From Caulobacter ginsengisoli (lineage in GTDB: Bacteria > Pseudomonadota > Alphaproteobacteria > Caulobacterales > Caulobacteraceae): a stretch of 64,000 nt of DNA. Positions 45,686 to 53,657 of the stretch are shown piece by piece. A model generated the notes under the pieces. It was not told the origin of the DNA and made no database searches. It saw only the letters and a program-made list of their open reading frames with translations. Position numbers and translations under genes: made by a program. Each line of letters begins with the position of its first letter. Within the stretch, counting starts at the first letter, position 1. The DNA lies in assembly GCF_030814835.1 (NCBI RefSeq), contig NZ_JAUSVS010000002.1, positions 682,001-746,000 of the forward strand, in the 5' to 3' direction.

Positions 45686-46369
45686 GTGGCTGATCCTGGT
45701 GCGCGTATTTCAGCCATGAGCGGACTGGTCCTGGCCCTCTCCGTCGCCGCCGGGCTCAGCTACATGGCCGGCTGGGACTGGGAGATTTCCCACAAGGCGC
45801 TCCTGGCCTGGAAAGGGGCAGGGGTCGGGCTGCTGGCCGTCTATGCGGCGATGCGGGCGCGGGGGCCGGATGGCTGGCTGCTGGCCGCCGTGATGGCCTG
45901 TGGGGCCCTGGGCGATGTGCTGCTGGACGTCGGGACCACGGTCGGGGCGCTGGCCTTCCTGGCCGGGCATCTGCTGGCCATCGTCCTCTATCTGCGCAAC
46001 CGGCGGCGCAGGCTCACCCTCAGCCAGGGGCTGCTGGCCATCGTCCTGGTTCCGGCCACGGTGACCATCGCCTACCTGTTGCCCGACGACCGGGCCGGCC
46101 CTCCGCTGGGCGCCCTCTACGCCCTGGGCCTGGCCCTGATGGCCGCCTGCGCCTGGATCAGCCGGTTTCCCCGGCTGCGCACCGGCCTGGGCGCGCTGCT
46201 GTTCGTGGTCTCCGATCTGTTGATCTTCGCCCGCGAGGGCCCGCTTCACGGCCAGGCCTGGCTGGGGTTCGGGGTCTGGGGTCTCTACTATGTCGGCCAG
46301 CTGCTGATCGTATTGGGCGTCACCCAGGCCTTGACGATCCGGAGCCCGGCGGCCACCACCAGGTCATGA
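45686..46369 (+). CDS. YhhN family membrane protein
   Basis: I prefer GTG 45686 because AAGGA is 7 nt upstream; ATG 45716 (MSGLVLALSVAAGLSYMAGW) is an alternative that loses ten residues. About 227 residues with eight predicted helices. YhhN/TMEM86 family features include ALLAWKGAGVGLLAVYAAM, ACGALGDVLLDVG with conserved Asp residues, and LLFVVSDLLIFAREGPL. The eukaryotic relative is lysoplasmalogenase; bacterial members are presumed ether-lipid hydrolases. ATGA overlap with the next gene. Confidence 0.92.
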   Translation: MADPGARISAMSGLVLALSVAAGLSYMAGWDWEISHKALLAWKGAGVGLLAVYAAMRARGPDGWLLAAVMACGALGDVLLDVGTTVGALAFLAGHLLAIVLYLRNRRRRLTLSQGLLAIVLVPATVTIAYLLPDDRAGPPLGALYALGLALMAACAWISRFPRLRTGLGALLFVVSDLLIFAREGPLHGQAWLGFGVWGLYYVGQLLIVLGVTQALTIRSPAATTRS

Positions 46370-46713
46370 CCGTCACCCTCCATGGCATCAAGGCCTGCGA
46401 CACCATGAAGAAGGCGCGCGACTGGCTGGACAGCCATGGCGTCGCCTACGTTTTCCACGACTACAAGACGGCGGGGGTCGACCGCGCCGCGCTTGAGGCC
46501 TGGGCCGGACAGGTGGGCTGGGAGGTGCTGCTGAACCGCGCCGGCACGACTTTCCGCGGCCTGCCGGAGGCCGACAAGACCGGGCTCGACCAGGCCAAGG
46601 CCATCGGCCTGATGCTGGCCCAGCCCTCGATGATCAAGCGGCCGGTCCTCGATGTGGACGGCGCCCTGACCGTGGGGTTCAAGCCGGAGGTCTACGCCAA
46701 GGTCTTCGCTTAG
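46366..46713 (+). CDS. ArsC/Spx-like (YffB) protein
   Basis: 115 residues, starting in the YhhN stop (ATGA). The thioredoxin-like ArsC fold reads VTLHGIKACDTMKKARDWLD with a single Cys in KACDTMKKA, DYKTAGVDRAALEAWAGQVG, LLNRAGTTFRGLPE and QPSMIKRPVLDVDG. It matches the YffB/arsenate-reductase-related group rather than true ArsC. Function is probably glutathione-linked reduction. Last gene before a repeat-filled gap. Confidence 0.93.
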   Translation: MTVTLHGIKACDTMKKARDWLDSHGVAYVFHDYKTAGVDRAALEAWAGQVGWEVLLNRAGTTFRGLPEADKTGLDQAKAIGLMLAQPSMIKRPVLDVDGALTVGFKPEVYAKVFA

Positions 46714-46755
46714 GTCATCGGCGGCCTCGGAGGACAGCAACTTCTCCACCCCCAA

Positions 46756-46890
46756 AACCGTCATGGCCGGCCGAAGTGCCGGCCATCCATACACTCGGTT
46801 CCGACAGGTGGCCCTCAGAGGGCCCGCTGCGACCTCACGATTGCCCGTGTTCATGGGTGGCCGGGACAAGCCCGGCCATGACGGCTAGAG
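46756..46890. repeat. Family C inverted repeat pair in a 316-bp gap
   Basis: The gap 46714-47029 has no gene. It holds two inverted copies of a repeat built on GTCATGGCCGG. The left copy (46756-46805) forms ATGGCCGGC-CGAAGT-GCCGGCCAT (46763-46786). The right copy (46841-46890) forms TGGCCGGG-ACAAG-CCCGGCCA (46858-46878). Between them is GGCCCTC-A-GAGGGCC (46810-46824). The layout is BIME-like. Similar motifs are frequent in alphaproteobacterial intergenic DNA, to my knowledge. Confidence 0.85.
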
Positions 46891-47029
46891 GGTTGAGAGA
46901 CTAGGCTGACCGCCCCTCGGTTGCCCCTGAAGCGAAATTAGTTTCGCACCTTGCATCCGGGGGAGGCGCCGGCGGCGACCCAGTTCTCGAAAGGCCCGTT
47001 GGACGAGGCCTGGCTGGAGAGACTACGAG

Positions 47030-47476
47030 ATGGAACACATCTTCTTCGCCTTCTGGTGGCTGATCTTCCCGATCAGCGGCTTCATTTTCGGCGGGTTCGG
47101 CATGTGGCTGAACTATCGCCGTCATCGCGACCACATGGACCTGCTGAAGAGCTATGCCGACAAGGGCAAGGAGCCTCCGCCGGAAGTACTCAAGGCGGCG
47201 GCCGGCGGCGACCCGATGAACGACCCCTACGACTACGGCGGCTATGGCTACTACGGCCGTCGCCGCTGGCGGCGCGGGGCCTACTGGGAATGGCGCCGGG
47301 TCTTCCTGTTCGGCGCCCTGGCGGCCGGGTTCGGCTATGCCGGCTGGGTGGACAACTTCTTCAGCCCCGGCTCCACCCATGCCTTCCAGTTGGTCTCGGT
47401 GATCATGGCCGTGATGTTCGCCGGCAGCCTGATGTTCGCCATCCTGGCTTCCACGTGGCGGAACGACAGCAAGTGA
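47030..47476 (+). CDS. DUF6249-like membrane protein, module 1
   Basis: 148 residues from ATG 47030 (GGAGAG upstream). An N-terminal helix (FFAFWWLIFPISGFIFGGFG), then a charged stretch MDLLKSYADKGKEPPPEVLK, a Tyr/Gly/Arg-rich linker (YDYGGYGYYGRRRWRRG), and two more helices. The same plan and the KG-x3-P element recur in the gene at 48426 (VRAAIEKGQAMPADLVEA). Its stop overlaps the GTG of the sigma-factor gene. It is probably a sensor or partner of that sigma factor; the family name is tentative. Confidence 0.85.
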   Translation: MEHIFFAFWWLIFPISGFIFGGFGMWLNYRRHRDHMDLLKSYADKGKEPPPEVLKAAAGGDPMNDPYDYGGYGYYGRRRWRRGAYWEWRRVFLFGALAAGFGYAGWVDNFFSPGSTHAFQLVSVIMAVMFAGSLMFAILASTWRNDSK

Positions 47477-48009
47477 CCCCCGAGGGCCTCGATCTCGAAC
47501 TGATCGAGGCCGCCCGGCGCGGCTCCAGCGCCGCGTTCGGCCGGCTGGTGGATCGCCATCAGCGGGCCGTTCGCGCCTTCCTGCGGAGAGCCTGCGGGAA
47601 CGACGCCGAGGCCGACGACCTGGCCCAGGAAACCTTCGTCACCGCCTGGGAGCGGATCGGGCGGTTCCGGGGCGAGGCGGGGTTGCGAACCTGGCTTTGC
47701 GGCATCGCCTGGCGCAAGCTGGCCACGGCCCGCCGATCCTGGGCCCGCTCCAGCCGGCGGGAGACCGAATGGATGGAGACCGAGGCGCTCGAACGCCCCG
47801 CCACCCCGGGCCAGCTGGATCAGCGGATGGCCCTGGAGGCGGCGCTGGCCAGCCTGCCGCTGGAGCAGCGGGCGGCGGTGGCCCTCTGCCTGGGCGGCGA
47901 GTTCACTCACGCCGAGGCGGCCGAGGCCCTGGAATTGCCACTGGGGACGGTAAAATCGCACGTGACGCGCGGCCGGGCGCGGCTGTTGCAGGTATTGGGT
48001 GAAGCATGA
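47473..48009 (+). CDS. ECF RNA polymerase sigma factor, module 1
   Basis: 178 residues from GTG 47473, overlapping the previous gene. Region 2 has DDLAQETFVTAWERIGRFRG and region 4 has HAEAAEALELPLGTVKSHVT, the RpoE-type ECF signature. Translational coupling on both sides (GTGA, ATGA) ties it to two membrane proteins, of which the downstream one is the likely anti-sigma factor. The promoter it recognises is unknown. Confidence 0.93.
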   Translation: MTPEGLDLELIEAARRGSSAAFGRLVDRHQRAVRAFLRRACGNDAEADDLAQETFVTAWERIGRFRGEAGLRTWLCGIAWRKLATARRSWARSSRRETEWMETEALERPATPGQLDQRMALEAALASLPLEQRAAVALCLGGEFTHAEAAEALELPLGTVKSHVTRGRARLLQVLGEA

Positions 48010-48320
48010 CCGACGCGGAAAAAAAACTGGACGCCTTCTTCGCCGACGACGGGCTGCCGGCCCGCGACCAGGCCTTCACCCATGCGGTCATGCGCCGGGC
48101 GGCGGCGCGGCGGCTGCGGGCCGAGCTGGCCTGGCTGGGCGCAGTCTGCCTGTTGGGCGCCGTGGTGCTCTGGGCCCTGGCCCCGGCGCTGGAGCCGATC
48201 CTGCATCTGCCGGCGCGCCTGATCGAGACCGCCGGTCCGGCGATCGGGGTGATCGTCGTGGTCTTCACCCTGCTGCTGATCACCGCCCCCCGGGACGCCG
48301 GCGGGCCCGTTTCCGCATGA
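48006..48320 (+). CDS. small membrane protein, putative anti-sigma, module 1
   Basis: 104 residues from ATG 48006. The soluble N-terminus reads LDAFFADDGLPARDQAFTHA, followed by two hydrophobic segments (WLGAVCLLGAVVLWALAPAL, IGVIVVVFTLLLI). The pattern LD-x2-FA(D/E)-x5-D-x2-AF-x-H-x-V is shared with the third gene of module 2 at 49448, so the two are homologous. No zinc-binding anti-sigma motif is seen. Anti-sigma function is inferred from position. Confidence 0.8.
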   Translation: MTDAEKKLDAFFADDGLPARDQAFTHAVMRRAAARRLRAELAWLGAVCLLGAVVLWALAPALEPILHLPARLIETAGPAIGVIVVVFTLLLITAPRDAGGPVSA

Positions 48321-48425
48321 ACAAGATTTCATCCGGCGTTCCGCATCCATAGGCGCCTCTGCCCGCCTCTTCATAGGCAAGACGGTCCGACTGGGGCCGA
48401 CGTGCAGCAATAAGGAGAGGTTCAA

Positions 48426-48821
48426 ATGCATGATGGTGGCTTTCTGATTCCCATCGCGTTTTTCGCCATGATCGCGGCCATCGTTCTGGTGCCGCGCTAC
48501 TACCGGAACAAGGAGCGCCAGGAGATCCAGGCGACCGTCCGGGCCGCCATCGAAAAGGGGCAGGCCATGCCGGCCGACCTGGTCGAGGCCATCTCGCGCG
48601 ATGTCAGGCCCGCCGCTTCGCCGCAGCGCGACCTGCGCGCCGGTATCATCTGGCTGGGCGTGGCGGCCGGTTTCGCCGCTTTCGGCTACGCGTTGAGCTG
48701 GGTGCACCAGGAGGCTGGCCATGCCACGCCGGTCTTCCTCGGCATCGCCGCCTTTCCGGGCTTCGTCGGACTTGCGCTGATCGCCCTGGGCCTTCTGGGC
48801 CTGAGCGGACCGAAGAAGTAG
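48426..48821 (+). CDS. DUF6249-like membrane protein, module 2
   Basis: 131 residues from ATG 48426 with a strong AAGGAGAGG site. One N-terminal helix (FLIPIAFFAMIAAIVLVP), then charged YYRNKERQEIQATVRAAIEK, and two C-terminal helices including FLGIAAFPGFVGLALIALGL. It has the same architecture as the gene at 47030. A fresh ribosome site and 105 bp spacing suggest that a second transcription unit starts here. Confidence 0.87.
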   Translation: MHDGGFLIPIAFFAMIAAIVLVPRYYRNKERQEIQATVRAAIEKGQAMPADLVEAISRDVRPAASPQRDLRAGIIWLGVAAGFAAFGYALSWVHQEAGHATPVFLGIAAFPGFVGLALIALGLLGLSGPKK

Positions 48822-48852
48822 CCAACAGGAAAGGAGCCTCGGGGGCGCCATC

Positions 48853-49455
48853 ATGGCTTCGTCGAAACATGCCAGCCTGCACGATGTCGAGCTCGCCGCC
48901 CTGTCGGCGGCGGGCGACCGGCCGGCCTTTGGCGAACTGGTCCGGCGGCACGGTTCAGCCGTTCGGGGCCTGCTGCGGCGGATGGGAGCGCAAGCTTCGC
49001 TCGCCGACGACCTGGCCCAGGACGCTTTTCTGGCGGCGTTCGAGTCCATCGCCGAGTTCCGGGGGGAGGGGACCTTCTCCGCCTGGGTGCGGCGCATCGC
49101 GGCCCGGCTCTACGTCAAGCGCTGGCGCAAGGACGGGCGCCTCGAATTCGCCCAGGATTTGTCCGACGACTCCCAGGCCGAGATCGGCTCGGGCGGCGAA
49201 GGCGCCGCCGCCAGCCGGATTGATCTCGACGAGGCCCTCAAGGGCCTGGGGGAGACCGAACGGATGTGCATTTCACTGTGCTACGGGGCGGGATTATCGC
49301 ACGCCGAGGCCGCCGAGGCCTTGAACGCCCCTCTGGGAACGGTCAAATCCCATGTCAAACGTGGTTTGGATAAGCTCAGAAGCCGACTTGCGCCGCCGGA
49401 AGGCGGAAGTGGTCGGCAGGTCGGCCAATCTTCGGGAGCGGATGCGCATGGCTGA
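48853..49455 (+). CDS. ECF RNA polymerase sigma factor, module 2
   Basis: 200 residues from ATG 48853. Region 2: DDLAQDAFLAAFESIAEFRG; region 4: HAEAAEALNAPLGTVKSHVK. It aligns with the module 1 sigma factor along its length but is clearly diverged. The last part (PPEGGSGRQVGQSSGADAHG) is extra and overlaps the start of the next gene by 8 nt. Confidence 0.93.
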   Translation: MASSKHASLHDVELAALSAAGDRPAFGELVRRHGSAVRGLLRRMGAQASLADDLAQDAFLAAFESIAEFRGEGTFSAWVRRIAARLYVKRWRKDGRLEFAQDLSDDSQAEIGSGGEGAAASRIDLDEALKGLGETERMCISLCYGAGLSHAEAAEALNAPLGTVKSHVKRGLDKLRSRLAPPEGGSGRQVGQSSGADAHG

Positions 49456-49828
49456 TCTGGATTTCGAGATGCGGCTGGACCGCCTGTTCGCCGAGCCGCC
49501 GCACCTGGCCGATTCGGAAGCCTTCGCCCACCGGGTCGAGACGCGGCTGAACCGCGGCTGGAGCCTGCGCAGCCTGGCGATCGGCGCGGCCGGCGTACTG
49601 GGCGGGGTGATCGGGGCGGGGCAGCTGATCAGCTCCAACCTGCTGGGCCAGGCCCAGGCGGCCTCGGTCAATCAGACCAACGCCATCAGCGATGGTTTCA
49701 GCAACATCGTGAAGGCCGGCTCCAATCTCAGCGCCCTGCCGATTGGCGGCGAGGCGGTCTGGCTGGTCGCTGCCCTGGGGATTTTGGCCCTGGCGTTCGG
49801 CATTACCCGGGCCATGGATGAGATTTGA
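49448..49828 (+). CDS. small membrane protein, putative anti-sigma, module 2
   Basis: I set the start at ATG 49448 (MADLDFEMRLDRLFAEPPHL), 9 nt after GGGAG; ATG 49442 is also possible. 126 residues with a soluble N-terminus matching the 48006 product and hydrophobic segments (SLAIGAAGVLGGVIGAGQLI; VWLVAALGILALAFGIT). It is the third gene of module 2 and the likely regulator of the preceding sigma factor. Confidence 0.82.
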   Translation: MADLDFEMRLDRLFAEPPHLADSEAFAHRVETRLNRGWSLRSLAIGAAGVLGGVIGAGQLISSNLLGQAQAASVNQTNAISDGFSNIVKAGSNLSALPIGGEAVWLVAALGILALAFGITRAMDEI

Positions 49829-49941
49829 GCCCTAAGAGTCTGGCGGGGGCGTCATAATAGCCACACGGCCCGCGTTGCAGGCGGGCCGCTCTGTCTATAG
49901 GTTCCCGGCCTCAATTCGCCCATTTCCCGGAGCGCCCTTTC

Positions 49942-50688
49942 GTGGTCGATGTTTTTGAAGAGGTCGAGGACCAGATCCGGACCGAGCGCTATATGGCGCT
50001 GGCCAAGCGTTTGGCCCCCTGGGCCATCGGCGCGGGCGTGGCCCTGACGATCGGGCTGGGCGGAGTCTGGGGCTATCAGGCCTGGCATAACGCCCAGTCC
50101 GACAAGGCCGGCCAGATCTATCTGGACGCCATCGAGGCTTTGCAGAACCAGGACGAGGGCAAGGCCACCGCCCTGTTCGGCGAACTGACCCATTCGCCGC
50201 TGAAGATCTACAAGGTCGCCGGCTACATGGACCAGGGCGGGCTGCGCCTGCAGGCCGGCAAGCCGCAGGAAGCGGCCGAGCTGTTCGACAAGGCCGCGGC
50301 CCTGGCCAGCGATCCCTTCGTCAAGGATCTGGCCCGCCTCAAATCCGCCTTGGCCCTTATGGATACGGCTCCCTACAAGGATATCGAGGCGAGGCTGACC
50401 CCGTTGACCGATGACAAGCGGCCGCTCCACCTGAGCGCCAGAGAGGCCCTGGCCTTCGCCAAGCTTCAGGCGGGCAAGACCAAGGAGGCGCGCGCCGACT
50501 TCAACGCCCTCAGTCTGGCGCTTGGCGCGCCTGAAGGGGTGGTCCAGCGGGCGCGGGTCGCCATCGACCTGATCGATTCCGGCTCGGGCCCCGCCATGTC
50601 GCAAGCGGTCAAGGACAGCCTGACCGTCAATCCGAACCAATTCGCGCCGCCCGGCATGCCGCAGGGCCCCGAGGGAGCCCCTCAATGA
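49942..50688 (+). CDS. YfgM-like TPR membrane protein
   Basis: 248 residues from GTG 49942 (MVDVFEEVEDQIRTERYMAL). One membrane helix (WAIGAGVALTIGLGGVWGYQ, about 28-47) anchors a TPR-rich periplasmic domain, seen as QIYLDAIEALQNQDEGKATA and LRLQAGKPQEAAELFDKAAA. In enterobacteria yfgM-bamB-der are neighbours, and YfgM works with periplasmic chaperones and the Sec translocon. The same order holds here, with bamB overlapping by ATGA. Confidence 0.88.
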   Translation: MVDVFEEVEDQIRTERYMALAKRLAPWAIGAGVALTIGLGGVWGYQAWHNAQSDKAGQIYLDAIEALQNQDEGKATALFGELTHSPLKIYKVAGYMDQGGLRLQAGKPQEAAELFDKAAALASDPFVKDLARLKSALALMDTAPYKDIEARLTPLTDDKRPLHLSAREALAFAKLQAGKTKEARADFNALSLALGAPEGVVQRARVAIDLIDSGSGPAMSQAVKDSLTVNPNQFAPPGMPQGPEGAPQ

Positions 50689-52040
50689 CGTCACGCCGCC
50701 GGCTGGCCGCCGTACTGCTTATCGCCGCCGCGGCCGCCTCGCTGGGCGCCTGTTCGACGGTGAGCAAGGTCAACCTCAACCCGTTCAAGAAGCCGCCGCC
50801 CAAGAACGTGGCCGCCGACGGCAAGCGCATCTCGATCATCGCCTTCGACCAGAAGGTCGAGGCGGCCGAGGGCCTGAAGGGCGTCGACTTCTTCCTGCCG
50901 CCCGCCGCGCCCCAGGCCGACTGGCAGCTGCCGGGCGGCAACGCCGAGCAGTCCATCGAGCACGTCCAGGCCGCCCCCGACTTCGTCATCGCCTGGAAAA
51001 AGGGCTTCGGCAAAGGCTCGGACCGCAAGGCCCACGTCACCGCCCCGCCGATCATGGCCGGCGGCCGCATCTATGTGATGGATGGCGAAGCCACCGTCGC
51101 CGCCCTCGACGCCCAGAGCGGCGCCACGGTCTGGCGCACCGAGCTGAAGCCGAAGAACAAGAGGGACAAGGACGGCTACGGTGGCGGCATCGCCTTCGCC
51201 GACGGCAAGGTCTTCGCCTCGTCCGGCTTCCGTCTGGTCGCCCAGCTCGACGCCGCCACCGGCGCGGTCGGCTGGCGCAAGAACACCGAATCGCCCGTCC
51301 ACGGGGCCCCGACCATCAGTCGCGGCAAGGTCATGGCCATCTCCACCGATGACCAGCTCCTGACCTTCGACGCCGTCAGCGGCGCCGAGGGCTGGAACTA
51401 CCAGGCCCTGACCGAGCCGGCCCGCATCCTGTCGGCTTCCAGCCCGGCGGTCAGCGGCGACACCATCGTCGCCGCCTTCGCCTCGGGCGAGGTCGTGGCC
51501 CTGCGCACCGCCAACGGCAACGACCTGTGGAACAACGCCCTCTCGCGCGCCAGCCGCACCAACGCCCTGTCGGAAATCCGCGACGTGGCCGGCCGGCCGG
51601 TGATCTACAAGGGCGACGTTTTCGCCGCCAGCCACTCGGGCGTCTTCGCCGCCACCGACCTGCGCACCGGCCAGCCCCGCTGGTCGCTGCCCATCGCCTC
51701 GATCACCAGCCCCTGGGCGGCCGGGGACGTGGTCTATGTGATCTCCCAGGCCGGCGAGTTGATCTGCATCAGCCGCGAGAACGGTCAGGTCTACTGGATC
51801 AAGGACCTCAACGCCGGGATCAAGAAGTCCAAGGACCGCGCCACCTTCGCCGGCCCGATCCTGGTCTCCGACCGCCTGATCGTCGTCTCCAGCGACGGCC
51901 GCGCCCTGGCGATTAACCCCAAGACCGGCGATATCCAGAAGACCCTCAAGCTGGGGTCCCCGGTGCTGATCGCGCCGATCGCGGCGGGCAATATGATCTA
52001 CGTCGTCACCGACGATGCCCAGGTCATCGCCATCCGCTAG
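50685..52040 (+). CDS. bamB: outer membrane assembly lipoprotein BamB
   Basis: 451 residues. A lipoprotein signal (RRLAAVLLIAAAAASLGAC, lipobox Cys23) precedes a PQQ-type eight-bladed beta-propeller with repeats such as VAALDAQSGATVWRTELKP, VAQLDAATGAVGWRKNTESP and VVALRTANGNDLWNNALS. BamB is a scaffold of the BAM machine that inserts outer-membrane proteins. Longer than E. coli BamB (392) owing to an N-terminal linker. Coupled to the TPR gene upstream. Confidence 0.95.
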   Translation: MTSRRRLAAVLLIAAAAASLGACSTVSKVNLNPFKKPPPKNVAADGKRISIIAFDQKVEAAEGLKGVDFFLPPAAPQADWQLPGGNAEQSIEHVQAAPDFVIAWKKGFGKGSDRKAHVTAPPIMAGGRIYVMDGEATVAALDAQSGATVWRTELKPKNKRDKDGYGGGIAFADGKVFASSGFRLVAQLDAATGAVGWRKNTESPVHGAPTISRGKVMAISTDDQLLTFDAVSGAEGWNYQALTEPARILSASSPAVSGDTIVAAFASGEVVALRTANGNDLWNNALSRASRTNALSEIRDVAGRPVIYKGDVFAASHSGVFAATDLRTGQPRWSLPIASITSPWAAGDVVYVISQAGELICISRENGQVYWIKDLNAGIKKSKDRATFAGPILVSDRLIVVSSDGRALAINPKTGDIQKTLKLGSPVLIAPIAAGNMIYVVTDDAQVIAIR

Positions 52041-52079
52041 GCATTAGCGCGGCGCGGCGGGCGGAGTAAGCTCGCCGCG

Positions 52080-52757
52080 ATGAGCCGCGCGGTCCGCCTC
52101 CTGAACCTGTTGCAGGCGCTGCGAAGGCGTCGGCGCCCAGTGACGGCCCAGGTCCTGGCCGAGGAGCTGGGCGTTTCGGTGCGCACCGTCTATCGCGATA
52201 TCGCCACCCTGGCCGCCGAGGGCGCCGCCATCCAGGGCGAGGCGGGGCTGGGCTATGTGATGCAGCCGGGCCTCTTCCTGCCGCCGCTGGGCTTCGAGCG
52301 CGACGAGCTGGAGGCGCTCGCCCTGGGGCTGGCCTGGGTGCAGGGTCGCGCAGACCCGGTGCTGGGGCGAGCCGCCGACAACGCCCTGGCCAAGATCCAC
52401 GCCATGCTGCCGCCCGAGGGCCGCGAGACGGTCGAGGGCGAAGAGGCCCTGATCGGGCCCAGCCCCGAACCGCCGCCGGCCGTGGTGCCGCTGGAGCGGC
52501 TGCGCGACGCCATCCGGCGACAGCGCAAGCTGGCCATCGTCTATCGCGATGCGGCGGGCGCGCAGTCCGCCCGCGTGGTCTGGCCCATAGCGCTGGCCTA
52601 TCCTGATGGCGTGCGGCTGCTGGTGACCTGGTGCGAGACCCGGGCGGGGTTCCGCACCTTCCGGGTGGACCGGATCGTCGAGGGCGCGGTCGCCGAGGAG
52701 CGCTATCCGCGCAGTCGCCGCGCCCTGCTCAAGGACTGGCGCGCGCAGCTGGACTGA
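52080..52757 (+). CDS. HTH/WYL-domain transcriptional regulator
   Basis: 225 residues. N-terminal HTH (LLNLLQALRRRRRPVTAQVL, ELGVSVRTVYRDIATLAAEG) as in YafY-like regulators, and a WYL domain with LAIVYRDAAGAQSARVVWPI and GFRTFRVDRIVEGA. WYL domains usually sense nucleic-acid or small ligands. It interrupts the bamB-der neighbourhood and probably controls the following VOC-family gene. Confidence 0.92.
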   Translation: MSRAVRLLNLLQALRRRRRPVTAQVLAEELGVSVRTVYRDIATLAAEGAAIQGEAGLGYVMQPGLFLPPLGFERDELEALALGLAWVQGRADPVLGRAADNALAKIHAMLPPEGRETVEGEEALIGPSPEPPPAVVPLERLRDAIRRQRKLAIVYRDAAGAQSARVVWPIALAYPDGVRLLVTWCETRAGFRTFRVDRIVEGAVAEERYPRSRRALLKDWRAQLD

Positions 52758-52837
52758 TCCTGCGCGGCCAGCTCCTGACAGAAACTGTCACACTCCCGGC
52801 CGATGCTGTGGTCCTCGACAGCGCCAGGAGACACCCC

Positions 52838-53251
52838 ATGCGCAACATGCTGATCGCCGGACTTAGCCTCGCCGCCGCTCTTGGCGGGCAGGCCCCGGCC
52901 GACAATAGCCAGCCCGTCGCCACGCCAACCTATGTGGAATTCAACGTGGCCGACCCGGCCCGCGCCAAGGCCTTCTATGGGACCGTGTTCGGCTGGAGCT
53001 TCACCGACTACGGCCCCGACTACGCCAGTTTCTCCGTGGCGGGCGCGAACGGCGGGTTCGCCCGGGCGACGCCCGGCGGTCCCGGCGGGCCGCTGGTGGT
53101 CTTCCCGGTGGCGGATCTGGAGGGGGCGCAGGCGCGGGTCAAGGCGGCGGGCGGGACGGTGACCGTACCGGTCTTCAGCTTCCCGGGCGGGCGGCGGTTC
53201 CAGTTCCGCGATCTCGACGGCTATGATGTCGCCGCCTGGTCGGAGCACTGA
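52838..53251 (+). CDS. VOC/glyoxalase-family protein with N-terminal signal-like segment
   Basis: 137 residues from ATG 52838 (AGGAG upstream). The first 20 residues (MRNMLIAGLSLAAALGGQAP) look like an export signal, unusual for this family. The domain itself reads TPTYVEFNVADPARAKAFYG, VFGWSFTDYGPDYASFSVAG and RRFQFRDLDGYDVAAWSE, a single VOC module of the CFP32/glyoxalase-like type. The substrate is unknown. It follows the WYL regulator by 80 bp. Confidence 0.88.
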   Translation: MRNMLIAGLSLAAALGGQAPADNSQPVATPTYVEFNVADPARAKAFYGTVFGWSFTDYGPDYASFSVAGANGGFARATPGGPGGPLVVFPVADLEGAQARVKAAGGTVTVPVFSFPGGRRFQFRDLDGYDVAAWSEH

Positions 53252-53253
53252 CA

Positions 53254-53610
53254 ATGGATCACGACCCCAAAGCCCTGCAGGTGCTGTTCAGCGCCGCCGC
53301 GCCGCCCGACCTGGAACTGCGGTTCCGGCCGATGTTCGGCGGGATCATGGCCTATGCCAACGACAAGCCGCTGGCCTCGCTCTCCAATGTCGGCCTGGCG
53401 GTGAAGGCGCCGCCTGCGCTGATGGCTGAGTTCCTGTCCGAGCCGGGTGCGGTCCCGCTGCGCTATGAGCCGGACGCTCCGGTCAGCAAGTCCTATGTGG
53501 TCGCTCCGCCGGCGGTGCTGGCCGACCGCGAGGCGCTTCGCGACTGGATCGTCAGGGCCGTTGCCGGACTGGCGGCGGCGCCGGTGAAGAAGGCGCGGGG
53601 CAAGCGCTAG
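53254..53610 (+). CDS. TfoX N-terminal domain protein
   Basis: 118 residues, 2 nt after the VOC gene. [20 protein letters not shown] and [20 protein letters not shown] match the TfoX/Sxy N-terminal domain. The C-terminal helix-hairpin part of full TfoX is missing, as is common in alphaproteobacteria. Competence regulation cannot be assumed. A lysine-rich tail (KKARGKR) ends the protein. Confidence 0.87.
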   Translation: MDHDPKALQVLFSAAAPPDLELRFRPMFGGIMAYANDKPLASLSNVGLAVKAPPALMAEFLSEPGAVPLRYEPDAPVSKSYVVAPPAVLADREALRDWIVRAVAGLAAAPVKKARGKR

Positions 53611-53657
53611 GAGCGGCCGGTTTTGGCTTTGAGCGTCCAGCGGCTATAAGCCGCCCC

